Assembly: GCA_019973155.2 (NCBI GenBank)
Contig: BPQB01000064.1
Coordinates: 1-64,000 of the forward strand
Direction: 5' to 3'
Source of the DNA: Phanerochaete sordida
Taxonomy: Eukaryota > Basidiomycota > Agaricomycetes > Polyporales > Phanerochaetaceae
Length of the DNA stretch: 64,000 bases
A program made the translations under genes and the position numbers. Shown one piece after another: positions 1 through 9,800 of this stretch. Every line of letters begins with the position of its first letter. Positions within the stretch are counted from its first letter, which is position 1. Below the pieces are notes generated by a model that searched no databases, was not told where the DNA came from, and worked only from the letters and a program-made list of their open reading frames with translations.

Positions 1-111
1 TCCGTCTGCGAAAGGTCCTGGCATACCGCGATATATTGCGGTATATATGTCTATTCTGCGGTTGGGGCGGGTATACCACACGGTCTGTGGTAAACCGAGA
101 TACATCTATCC

Positions 112-1691
112 TCATATTTTGCTGATGGGGTCCGGATTTGGCGATGGGCGGCATGAGCTGCATCTTCCGCAATCATCGACGACCCCAGGGTTCTCGTAAA
201 TGGCATTGATCTGACGGGAAATGCACACACCACGGAGGTGCGCAGCGAGAACGAGGCGAAGTGATGGGCAGGACGTTCTCGCGCCGGTCTTTGAGGCCGT
301 CCCAGTTCGGCCGCCCTTGGGCTTTGCAGCGGAAGAAGGCGGCGCCCGAGCAAGGTCTGCAGGCTGGGGGAGCAATAGGCGGGGGTCGCGCACTGCGTCG
401 GAGGCGTCGCCTGACTTCTGTAGGTAATCCTCTGTCTTCTGGATATCTGATTTCTTGATATAGATGATTCCTGTTCCACGTCTTCCACGACCGCGTGCAG
501 CGCGACCGATGCGCTGGATCATGGCTGCCAGAGATGACGGCGTGGTGAAGCAGATCACGCGGTCGTAATCCTGCATGTTCATGCCAACGCCGAGTACGTC
601 CGTTGTGACATGAACGGCAGTCTCGCGTGCTTCACCATCTTGATACAGTGAGGCGAGTCCGTCCTTCTTGCACTCCGAGCACTTTAAGGAGTGCAGGTGC
701 CGGATCACGCGGTTCCTATCCCTCTTCAGGGACTGCGGAAGGAGCGTGCGTAGGTACGTCGCCACTCGATGTCCCAGTTCAATGGATTCGCAGTAGAGTA
801 GCGTCTTTGGGACATCGGATGGATGGTTCATGGAAGTGGGAATGAGCCAGTCGAGATCGCGGAACTCGTGTGTCGTCGATGGGTACTGGAGAACGCGGAG
901 GACGATGTCGACATTATGCCGTTGACAATCGCGTTTGTCGACATGAAGCCGTTCGGGGCGAAGGCCGAGAGCGCGTGTAACGGCCTTGGTCTGCCGCCCC
1001 GGTTCGAGTGTCGCCGTGAGTGCAAGGAACGCAGTGTGTGCAGGGAGCCAGGGTCGGACGTCCTTGATGCGCGCGTACGCTTTGCGAAAGTCGGCGCCCC
1101 ATTCATCAACAAGGTGGCACTCATCGACTGCGAACAGGCCGAGGCGGCGCCGAACCTCGTCGTTCTCGACGAACTCGCGGAATCGTGGCGTGCTGATTGT
1201 TTCCGGGGAGAAGAAGACGATCTGGTACTTGCATGCCGTAGCTTCGGCCCATAGATCTCGGCCCTCGATGGCGGCAGCGGCCAGAGTTTCCGAGTTTATG
1301 GCCAAGGCTTGAACACCGAGCTTACTGAGATTTTCGACCTAAGACATGTTAAGCGTTCAGCGCCAGCAGAAGCAGATCTCGTACGTACCATGTCGAGCTC
1401 GAGCGCGTTGGTAGGAGAGAGCACAATGGTGATTGTGTCGCTCCGCACCAAGGAATACATATAGAACAACGCTGACTTGCCATCTCCGGTTGCTGAGATG
1501 CAGAGCACATCGTCTCCCACCAGTAGCCTCGCCGTGCCCTCAATCTGCCAGTCTTCAGGGATGTAGGGTAGCTTGTGCTCCAAAAGTGCGCGAAGGCGCT
1601 GCAAGCCGGGCTCCGTGACCCAGTTGTACCGGATTGTCTGGAACCAGTCGGACTCGGATGCAGAGGCGAGACGAGAGGGAGAATGAGCCAT
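112..1691 (-). CDS. RecQ-like DEAD/DEAH ATP-dependent DNA helicase
   Basis: The first exon runs from ATG at 1691 to 1389. A 50-bp intron (1388-1339) joins in phase 0 to a second exon ending at 112, giving about 510 residues. Visible motifs are a Walker A-like ATGDGKS near residue 70, the DExH box DECHLVDEWG, the SAT-like motif LALTAT, and the helicase C-terminal QRIGRAARGRGRRGTG. A CGRCSSC pair near the C-terminus resembles the RecQ zinc-binding segment. RecQ helicases unwind DNA 3'-5'. Short RecQ-like copies of this type are abundant in Agaricomycete genomes and often lie among transposons, as here. The stretch before the zinc segment is low-complexity and could hide an unrecognised intron. 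Family assignment is firm; a specific role is not implied. Confidence 0.85.
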
Positions 1692-3057
1692 ATATTACGT
1701 GTTATGTCGTAGCGTACACGGTGCAGAACGCAAGCCGCATTAGTTGAGCTGTAGCATGCCGGAGACAAGACGACGAAAGCGAGAACGAGGGCAGACGGCG
1801 ACCGCAAAGCAGGCGTCAACAAGCAATTAGCGCGTTGTTTGTCCCTGCTTGCAGCTTCACGTGCTCGGCAGACGCGGCATCTCCATTTGATGCGAGACCA
1901 GTCGATAAGGAGGGGGGTAGTAAAAGCAGACGTCAGACAGACGATCCTCGCCCGCCGGTTGAGTCTGGCTACTCTGCAACGGAGACTAGTTTGGGCGACG
2001 TTCAATCAAAGTGGTCCGCTATTCCCACGGCTCAGTGCCCAATCACCAGCCAATCAGGTTGCTCCGGAGAGTACCATTTCCTTTCTGGGCGAGCGACGCT
2101 CGGCCACGCGACGCGGCGACGGGCGTAGATCTAGCGGCGCGCGCCGCGCGCAGCTGAGTGAGGCCTTGAGGAGGGATTGCTCATGGACGAACGTCCGGCG
2201 AGTCTGTCCTTCAGTTTGCGCGCAAGGTTCGAGAAGCAGAAACTGTTATGTGTACTCGTGACTGCTTCTAGGGACATGAGCAGCGCCACGGGGTAACGGC
2301 GAGTGCTCGAGCGGGCGCAGGCGAGACGCCGCAGCAACGGTACCGTGAGGGCACCTATGTGACCCTCTGAGCTCGAGGGAAAATGGAGCATATCGAGGCT
2401 CAAGTATACTCCTGACGAGCTGGCAGCAAAGGACACGCCCACGCTGTACCGCTGACACGGACGGCTGAAGTGCCCAGCGGCCTGAGCACACACACACTAC
2501 GCACAGACGTGTCGCGGGGCAGGCCACCGGTTATGCAAGCCTCGAATACGGGCGGCCCTGGTGCCTTCAATTTGCTCTAACAAGGACCCCTGACAATCCT
2601 CGTACCTCGATGATGGCATGAAGGGGCGCATAGCCTGCTGCGAGCCCACCTCCGGGATGTGTTTCTTCGTTCACGCGGTACTGCGCATCGCCTGTCGTAC
2701 TACGCAAAACTGAGACCCCCGCGTGAACAGCGAGCTCATTCGAATCTTAGTATGCTGTTCCCTGTACGGGTACACTTACTATACAATGTCTTGTGGAGGG
2801 TTAGTGACCTGAGTACCTGGGTAGATTATGCCTTCCCGCCCCACCAAGGTCCAATACTGCTGCTGAGCCTTCGCGAATATTCTGTAGATGGAAGCTACAA
2901 CTTCACTCAGCTAGAATAGGTGTTATACTACAGTATTTATGTGCTATCCACGGTCTCCCTGGTCCATTTTGCTCAATCCAAGCACCTGTGCGCGGCCGTC
3001 TTACCATAAAGGGTAAAGGCACTGATGCATCAATTTGGGCAGCGACATTTGGGCGAC
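1692..3057. other. Gene-poor interval upstream of the helicase
   Basis: Open frames here overlap on both strands, are arginine- and serine-rich, and show no recognisable domain or splice pattern. No tRNA or terminal inverted repeat was found. The part next to 1691 presumably holds the helicase promoter. Confidence 0.5.
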
Positions 3058-3081
3058 GTTTGGGCACAAATGTGCCCAAAC
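3058..3081. repeat. Short perfect hairpin
   Basis: GTTTGGGCAC and its exact reverse complement GTGCCCAAAC are separated by AAAT. Related TTTGGGC units precede it at about 3035-3057. Function is unknown. It lies just outside the large foldback palindrome. Confidence 0.7.
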
Positions 3082-3123
3082 GCCGTCTTATGTGCATATA
3101 CGCCGTCTTGCACATCACTGTAG

Positions 3124-3736
3124 CTGAGCACCAGAGATGACTGACAAAGGCTTCATTTCCAAGCCCTTTGTGTTGCCTTTCAGCACGTCCGAAATCCTTC
3201 ATTTATGCGGATCTGACAGCCAGCCAATCACATGTATCAAAATTGCGATGAAAGGCCTCATTTCTGTCTCATTGCAGACATGCGGACATTGCTCTGAAAC
3301 GTCGCCTTTTTGAGGCATGTCGGCGCTCCTGAAATGGCATCTTTTGGACCAATTTCAGACGCATGTCTGCCACTCTGAAATGAGGCTGAAATCTTGGTTG
3401 CGACTGGTTGCGTCTCAGTGCGCTGTAGCACATCCGGGAGCAACTAGGAGCAACTGGTTGCGACCAAGATTTCAGCCTCATTTCAGAGTGGCAGACATGC
3501 GTCTGAAATTGGTCCAAAAGCTTCCCTTTTAGGCCCGCTGACATGCCTCAAAAAGGCGATGTTTCAGGGCAATGTCCACATGTCTGCAATGAGGCATAAA
3601 TGAGGCCTTTCATCGCAATTTTGACACATGGGATTGGTTATCTTTTGCCACTCCGAAAATGAGGGATTTCAGACGTGCTGAAAGGCACCACAAAGGCTTC
3701 GGAAATAATGACTTCGTCAGTCATTTCTGGCGCTCC
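3124..3736. repeat. Foldback palindrome (about 285-bp arms)
   Basis: The left arm, about 3124-3411, and the right arm, about 3450-3736, are reverse complements with scattered mismatches and indels. Matching blocks include CAAAATTGCGATGAAAGGCC, CATTGCAGACATG, CGCCTTTTTGAGGCATGTC and TTGGACCAATTTCAGACGC. The centre (about 38 bp) contains repeated GGTTGC/GCAACC units. No coding potential is seen; the apparent ORFs are palindrome artefacts. It could be a foldback transposable element or a MITE with long inverted repeats. The outer boundary is uncertain because a hAT-type element has inserted at the end of the right arm. Confidence 0.85.
3729..3736. repeat. Target-site duplication, left copy (hAT-type element 1)
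   Basis: GGCGCTCC directly precedes the left terminal repeat and is repeated exactly at 4943-4950. Confidence 0.9.
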
Positions 3737-4942
3737 TAGTGAAGGACAGGGGTAGGGGTAACCCGCAGGGGTCACGGGTAAGGGTACTGGGGGGTAGGGG
3801 TACGGGTAGGAGCATAAAAACCCGCCATACCCTTGGTGTACCCTTCACCAAAGAATATTCTCTGATATTTTTAATATTTATTCGAAGGATTCTGCTTAAA
3901 GTAAGAAATATATAGGAGACCAGTGTGCTATTCCAGCTCTGAAATCATAAGTATACATCAGAAAACATGGACAAGAAGTTTTGAATCATCTCTACATCCC
4001 ATTGTCGTGCTACGGCAGTATTATTGGGCTTTCAAGCAGGAGAAGCACTACATTCATGTTATCATATCTTCTCAGCTTCTGGAGCGTTTGGAGCGAGTAG
4101 GGGCTTGTTTAGAAGCTGTACAATGGGGGCAGATTGTGGTACTATAATGGTAAAATGACATCCGCTAATATATATGCAAACTATGAATACCTCTAGGCCT
4201 AAGGCACAAAAGCTCAGCTCAGGGCCACAATCCTATACCATATAGTTTCATTGCTGTAAGAAGTCTAACCCTTTGAGCTAGCATGGAAGACAGTAATCAG
4301 TAGTATTTATTGGCATAGGAGGCAAATGGAAGCTGTCCATCCTTGCGAAGCATTTTTTGTAGCTGCCAATGGTGTAGTCTCAAAAGACATCACTATGTTA
4401 AAAGTAATACAGGCTTGCCAGCTGCAATCAGGTCCGTTGAAAAGCACTCGCATATGCAGACACCTGATCAACTGTGGACAAGACAGCTGTTGTGTGTGTA
4501 GCACTGGCTCAGCTGAGATTAATTATCAAAGCCTCAACTGCAGTGTTTCTCAGCCATCCAGTAAATATTAAGCTACACGCAGCGAATCTGTGTGCTCTGG
4601 TACATTCTATACCATCTTTCAACGACCTAACTCCATTTGTATAGGGTTACATCTTGAGATACACAAAAATTGTGGAATATACCAGCCTGCAGCATTTATC
4701 ATACTTAATTTATTCATTAGCTCATAACTCGCCCATTTCTCCACCGAATTGCATGTACAGGGGCTCGTTTGAATCCCAGAAGCAGCAGCTACTATTTGAT
4801 ATGCACCACTAACCCGCGGGTAGTACCCGTACCCGCCTGTACCCGCCAAAAACCCGTACCCCTGATAAGGGTAAGGGTAAACCAGGGGTAAGGGTAGGGG
4901 TAGCCTTCAAAATACCCGGGGGTATACCCCTGTCCTTCACTA
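3737..4942. mobile_element. Non-autonomous hAT-type DNA transposon (1206 bp)
   Basis: Both ends begin with the same 18-bp inverted repeat TAGTGAAGGACAGGGGTA, and the element is flanked by the perfect 8-bp duplication GGCGCTCC. Eight-bp duplications and TAG-like termini are typical of hAT elements. Subterminal regions (about 3755-3835 and 4805-4930) are packed with GGGTA/TACCC units in both orientations, as expected for transposase-binding repeats. The AT-richer interior has no long ORF and no transposase, so it must be mobilised in trans. The intact ends and exact duplication suggest a fairly recent insertion. The superfamily is inferred from termini and duplication length only. Confidence 0.9.
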
Positions 4943-4950
4943 GGCGCTCC
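4943..4950. repeat. Target-site duplication, right copy (hAT-type element 1)
   Basis: GGCGCTCC, identical to 3729-3736, immediately follows the right terminal repeat. Confidence 0.9.
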
Positions 4951-5180
4951 GCCATGCTACCTTTTAGGGTAATTTCGTGATCATTTCAGCCCACACGACA
5001 GGCGTCGTGTCCGCAGGCCCGACATTGCTCAAAAAGGCTGAGAAAAGGATACATTTCAGTCATACCGGCATGACTCTGAACGTCCACTGCCATGTCATCT
5101 TTTCAAGGGATTTCCGAGTCATTTCAGCAGGGACAAAATCCTCCGATGCCTGCAGTGTGTATCGTCTTCATGTTCAGCTT
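4951..5180. other. Foldback-like sequence after the hAT element
   Basis: This non-coding stretch contains phrases resembling the foldback arms (TTGCTCAAAAAGGCTGAGAAA, repeated CATTTCAG). It may be a degraded outer part of the foldback element, displaced by the hAT insertion. Confidence 0.4.
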
Positions 5181-5582
5181 TCAAACTCCAGTATACGCGC
5201 CCCAAGCACGACTTACGACACTCTCAGGCAGCCAAGGCCTCGCAAGACCGCACCCCGATAGATGAATCCAGACCAACAGATCTGGGGAGGACGCATGTAG
5301 TCGAGAAGCAGTGATGCGTGGTGATACCATCGTGCGGAGGAGGGCGTCGGGCACAGCGTCGGGCAGCACGTGAATGATGCTGGGCATCACGGATAAGATG
5401 TGCTGTCTCGCGAGGTCGTACGCTTCCCTCGTCCGCCTCTCCGCGTCCCCTCCCGACAGATTCCCGCTCAACCTGGAAGCTTGTTGCCTACACAAGTTGT
5501 TCGCCATCTCCCAGAGCTCCGCTCGCGCCCGATCCCTAGAACAGGACGTGCGCCACTCCCGCGACAGACGCACGACGAGCAC
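5181..5582 (-). CDS. Hypothetical open frame
   Basis: A 133-codon frame is open on the minus strand. Its central part (AYDLARQHILSVMPSIIHVL and the following residues) has protein-like composition with alternating hydrophobic residues, but no family was recognised, and the 5' limit and splicing are unclear. A competing plus-strand frame overlaps it. It may be a gene fragment left beside the transposon cluster. Confidence 0.25.
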   Translation of the reverse strand: MLVVRLSREWRTSCSRDRARAELWEMANNLCRQQASRLSGNLSGGDAERRTREAYDLARQHILSVMPSIIHVLPDAVPDALLRTMVSPRITASRLHASSPDLLVWIHLSGCGLARPWLPESVVSRAWGAYTGV

Positions 5583-5730
5583 CGGCGAGCATCAGCACGT
5601 CCTGATTACATCGCGGTTTCGCGTCGATATGGGTCGCGCACCACCACCTGCGTGCGTGCACCGCGGACGCGATCTGGCGACTCACGATGCTCCCGCCGTG
5701 CCGGCGGGCTCTGGCGCGCCTACGTCCAGG

Positions 5731-5738
5731 CGATATAT
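5731..5738 (+). promoter_or_regulatory. TATA box of the single-pass membrane protein gene
   Basis: CGATATATACC lies about 55 bp upstream of the ATG at 5790, a spacing seen at other TATA promoters in this window. Confidence 0.5.
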
Positions 5739-5789
5739 ACCCCAGCATCGTGCATCTCGTCTATCAATTCGCTGGAAGGATGGGGCTGC

Positions 5790-6315
5790 ATGGGACGGGA
5801 GCTGTGAGTGCGAAGGGTGCGAGGACGAGCAGGTGCTGACGCCAGAGCCCAGGTCGTCCTCGTCGCAATGGTGGTCGCGACCGTCGTCTGCACGTGCGCC
5901 ACCATCGCCGCCGTGCTCATGTACGCCTCCCCTCCTTCCCCATCCCCGCCCCTGCTGACAACCCACCAGCGTGCGCCGCCGCCGCCTCGCGCGGCACCTC
6001 CCACGCCTGCCCGCGCTGCGCCTCCCATGGCGCGCCGCAGAGGGGGACGTCGAGGCGTTCGAGGAGAAGCCCGACGTGTGGCCCGAGGAGAAGGTGGCGC
6101 TCCCCGCGCTCGCGCGCACGCCGCTCTGGAAAACGCGCACGCTGCCGGACCGCGCAGACCGTGCAGTCGTGCTCAGCCCTGCGCTGTTTGCGCCTGGTGG
6201 GGTGAGCACAGGGGCGGACGGAGGAGAAGACGAGACGAGCGAGCTTCCGCCGCCGTACACGCCTCCCACGAGCGCGGCGCACGCGCCGAGGAAGGGCGTG
6301 TTGCGTGTCGTCTGA
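5790..6315 (+). CDS. Small single-pass membrane protein with PPPY tail
   Basis: Three exons (5790-5803, 5846-5920, 5970-6315) join in frame to about 144 residues. Both introns have GT...AG ends and a GCTGAC branch point shortly before the acceptor. The product starts with five residues, then a hydrophobic segment of about 25 residues (QVVLVAMVVATVVC onward), then basic VRRRRLARHL, so the long C-terminal part should face the cytosol. The tail is acidic and proline-rich and ends near ELPPPYTPP, a PPxY motif of the sort bound by WW domains of Rsp5-type ubiquitin ligases. No family was recognised; partner and role are inference. Confidence 0.6.
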
Positions 6316-6856
6316 GCGTCGTACTCCTTTCTTGAGTATTCTGGTTCTATCATCCCTCGTGCTGGACACTGCGCATCTATCATGGACCTCGAGAAACATT
6401 GTACTTGACCTGTGCATTTAATTTATTCGGTTTGGGAACGCGAGTTTGGCAGACGGGCCACCAGCGAAGCCTCACGACGTACCGTAGACCCAGCGAAAAG
6501 ATTGCACGAATGAAATACCACGCACGGTCTCGTTCCCACAGCAAGTCTACGCAAGACACGCAAACCTGAGAAGCGTCGTCGTCGCCGTCCTCCGCCAAGC
6601 CTGCTCGCGCGCCAAAGCGGCGACGGCCAAGTACACGTGGACGGCCGAGCGCCACAACGCCCGCGGGGCCGGCGGCCGCTCGCGCTTCGTTGGCGACGAC
6701 CACCGTCCCGCCTGTGCGCAAAAATATCATAAACATTGTGAGTGCGCCGCGCAGCTAATATTCTTCTTGCGACTGACTATATGCTGCAAAGACAGCTCAG
6801 GCAATTTTCGACGACGGGAGCGCGTGTCTCGAGTTCCCTACTAGAGGCTGCTGTTT
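6316..6856. other. Interval left of the P-like transposon
   Basis: No gene was called. A 118-codon minus-strand frame at 6380-6736 has unconvincing composition. The last part abuts the transposon insertion site and may belong to the F-box relic that continues at 12911. Confidence 0.35.
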
Positions 6857-6864
6857 GCATCGTC
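6857..6864. repeat. Target-site duplication, left copy (P-like element)
   Basis: GCATCGTC, repeated exactly at 12903-12910. Confidence 0.9.
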
Positions 6865-9800
6865 CAAGGGGGTTGCAAGATTAAAAAATGCGACCTGATG
6901 CCGCATTTTTTCGTTAAGGTCCCCGCGGCCCCCCCCTCCCCCCCCCTACACCCTACTTATAAGCGTAGTAAGCAAGTACAATGTATAGATATCAACAAGA
7001 GACCTATAGGAAGTAAGTAAGTACACTATTTCCGCGTACGCCTGCGCTTTGCGACCCGAAATCCAGCATTCTCGGTACATTCATCGTCGCAGAACCAGCC
7101 GCCAATAGGCCGCTCCAGAAGGCCGCGGCAAGCGAGGTGATACTTGCGGGATGCATGAGCGTAGGTATATCGTTGTAAACAGCGAGAGACACGTACAGCG
7201 TTTGTGCACAACAGTCCATCACAAGTCACCACCGTGTCGGCGCCGAACGGCTCCCCGCACTCAAGACAAGCACCGTCTGCGGATGGGTCGATGGCTGCAA
7301 CATACGCAGTCGTCTTTCGCTTCGTGCGGCGAAGGCCATCGGTAGGCGGAGGGTCGACTACAGGCCCCTCAAGTGCTACACTCGGACTAGACCCTGCTGC
7401 GGTACCAGCAGGTGAGCAGCCATGAGTTTCGTCTGCCTGCAGCAGCGGGACGCCGCCAGGAGAGAGGGGTGTGGGTGCAGGCGAGAACGATGGAATGTCG
7501 ACGCCAAACTCGAGGTCGGAGGCGGTGGAAGGGCCAGGCTCGCGGCTGGGAGAAGCGGACGCCTCGGATTCGAGATCAGAGGCGAATGCGTCCATCTCTT
7601 GCTCGGACTCCGACATCTCTGCAGGATCGTCAGAGGTCCTGCTAGCTGGAACGCGGTCGAAATCTGGAATATTTGTGCTGGGGCCGCTCAATGTAGCAGA
7701 TGCTCTGCATAGAAATTGAATACATGTGGAATATTAAATGTGCACGACGACGTACCGGATAGCCAGACGGGTAGTGTGCTCCTCAGAGATCTTCAACGTC
7801 TGCAAGGTCTTCTTCTTGTTCTTCGAATGACGCCTACGCCTTTCGTACGCCCGCTTCATTAGTGTGAGCTCCCTGGAGTCAATCACCAGCGCGTCAAATT
7901 CAAGCTCGTAGCGCGAGGCATACTGCTGGATAGTCATGCCGGAATGCGCAGTTCGGAGATGCGACTCGAAGTTGTATTTCCAGACAGCCGGTGATCCCGC
8001 CGGACAAAGTCGGCAGACGAGAGGGTGGTTCGTGCAGGGAGAGTTGTCCGAGAACTTTGCTGCAGCCTTGATGGAGAAGGTACGAACACCACCTAAGCAG
8101 CGCGAGCGATTTGGCCGAGTGTCGACGGTGTATCCGCCCCGACCGTTCTTCCTGATATACACGGCACAGGACGATCCAACACGGAGACACCAGCCGCACG
8201 TGCTCTCGACGCCTTTGAGCTTGGGATCGTGGAGGATGTGTGCGCCGATATGGCGGAGCTGGATAGGTGCAGATACGTCCGCAAGGCGGAAAGCTGGGCA
8301 TTGAGGGCAGCGGTTGCGATCGGGCTGTGTGCCCCGTGAACCGACCTCTGTTTCGCAGAGAAAGCACGCTTCCCCGCCGCTAATGCGATACGGGAAGGAG
8401 TCGAGAGGCTTGACGGATGGCGCGAGGTGCAGAACGCTCTGAGCACGCTCGAAGATGAGCGCACCGATTGACTGCAGATCGGCGGTACGAATGGCGATCG
8501 TCTGCCGTCCATGAAGCGTCGGGAGGGCTGCAGGGAGCATCTCGGGGTCGATCGGCTCGACCAGCATGCCCTGAATGCTGTCGACATCTTGCGAGGATGC
8601 ATAGGCTCCGCTCCATTCCCAATCAGGGCCGTCAGGTTGGTGGGAGGATTCGCGGGGGACAAGAACCATGATGCGTCCACGGAAACTCACGTTCGGCTCA
8701 GAGATCTGGGCCGTGCGAATGAATTGAACGTTGAGCCCGTCGAGAATGATGCGGGTGAGCTGTATGATGGCGGTGAAGTATAGGTTGTTGACCTGCAGGA
8801 CAGTGACGATGGGATCTTCGATGCTAAGGACACCCTCGTCGTTGTCGCCTGTCAGATAGTCCTCACGGCCCGGTCCGAGCTGCTCCTCGTACTGCGCCGT
8901 AGCTTGAACGCGCTTGAGACGGTCTTTGGATTCGATAATCTCGAACGGACGCGAGTACACACCCATGACGGCCCCCTTATGGCGTGGTTTCGTGCTGCCG
9001 TCGATGTGAACATAGGCAGAGATCTTGTGACCACGCCCAGACCCGCCTGCAGTGTCAGATGCGTCTTCGGAAGCATCGAGAGCCGCAGCTTCGCACCCAG
9101 CCAGATCGTCGACATCCAGGCTAGGTGAGCTTTCCTGAGATGCAGCCTGGTCTGCCGTGGTGTCTGGCTGCTCGACCGCGATATCGCGCTCTTCGTCGTC
9201 CTCTTCACGTTCTCCGGATGCCAGAGAGCCGTGTATGAGAACGGGACGGTTCCCCCCAAACGGACAGAGCATGTCGAAACCATCCCCGTCCTCCATGGCG
9301 CGGAAAGGTGATGTAATCTTCGCCCTCTGCAGCGAGACATCGGCCCAGACGCGGCCTTGCTGCCAGGCCGTGAGCGGATCGACATCTGCGACAAAGACGT
9401 CGCCCTTCCATGACCGGGGACTGATGTGGTCGACATCACTCGAGGACCGAGTATCATCTTCTTCGCGGAGAGGCTTGAGCTGCAGCCGACGAGCTTCGCC
9501 TATATATTCTGGATGTATCGCCGAGATCCTGACGCACTGGACGGCTCCGTCGACCCGATTGGTGAGCTGAAGAACGTCCGCGTTTGAATCGGTGCCAATC
9601 ATAGAGCGGACCTTCCCGAAGACGTCCTCCAAGGAATCGGTGCCGAGGAGGATGATGAAGAACTGGCCGTTGGGGTTGTCGATCTTGGCCTTGCAGACGC
9701 AGAAGAAGACCGTCTTGATCTGCCAAATGAGATCGTGGAACAGCTGGACCGGCAAGAAATTTCCACGGTCCAGTGCGTAGAGTGCAAGGAGGATGTGCGC

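Noticed and set aside
6380..6736. A 118-codon minus-strand gene
   Set aside because: No motif, splice pattern or homology; lies in the degraded region beside the transposon.
7026..7704. A separate PHD-finger gene inside the P-like transposon
   Set aside because: An intron (7755-7705) joins this exon in frame to the long transposase exon, and the apparent start of the PHD frame is TTG inside an exon.
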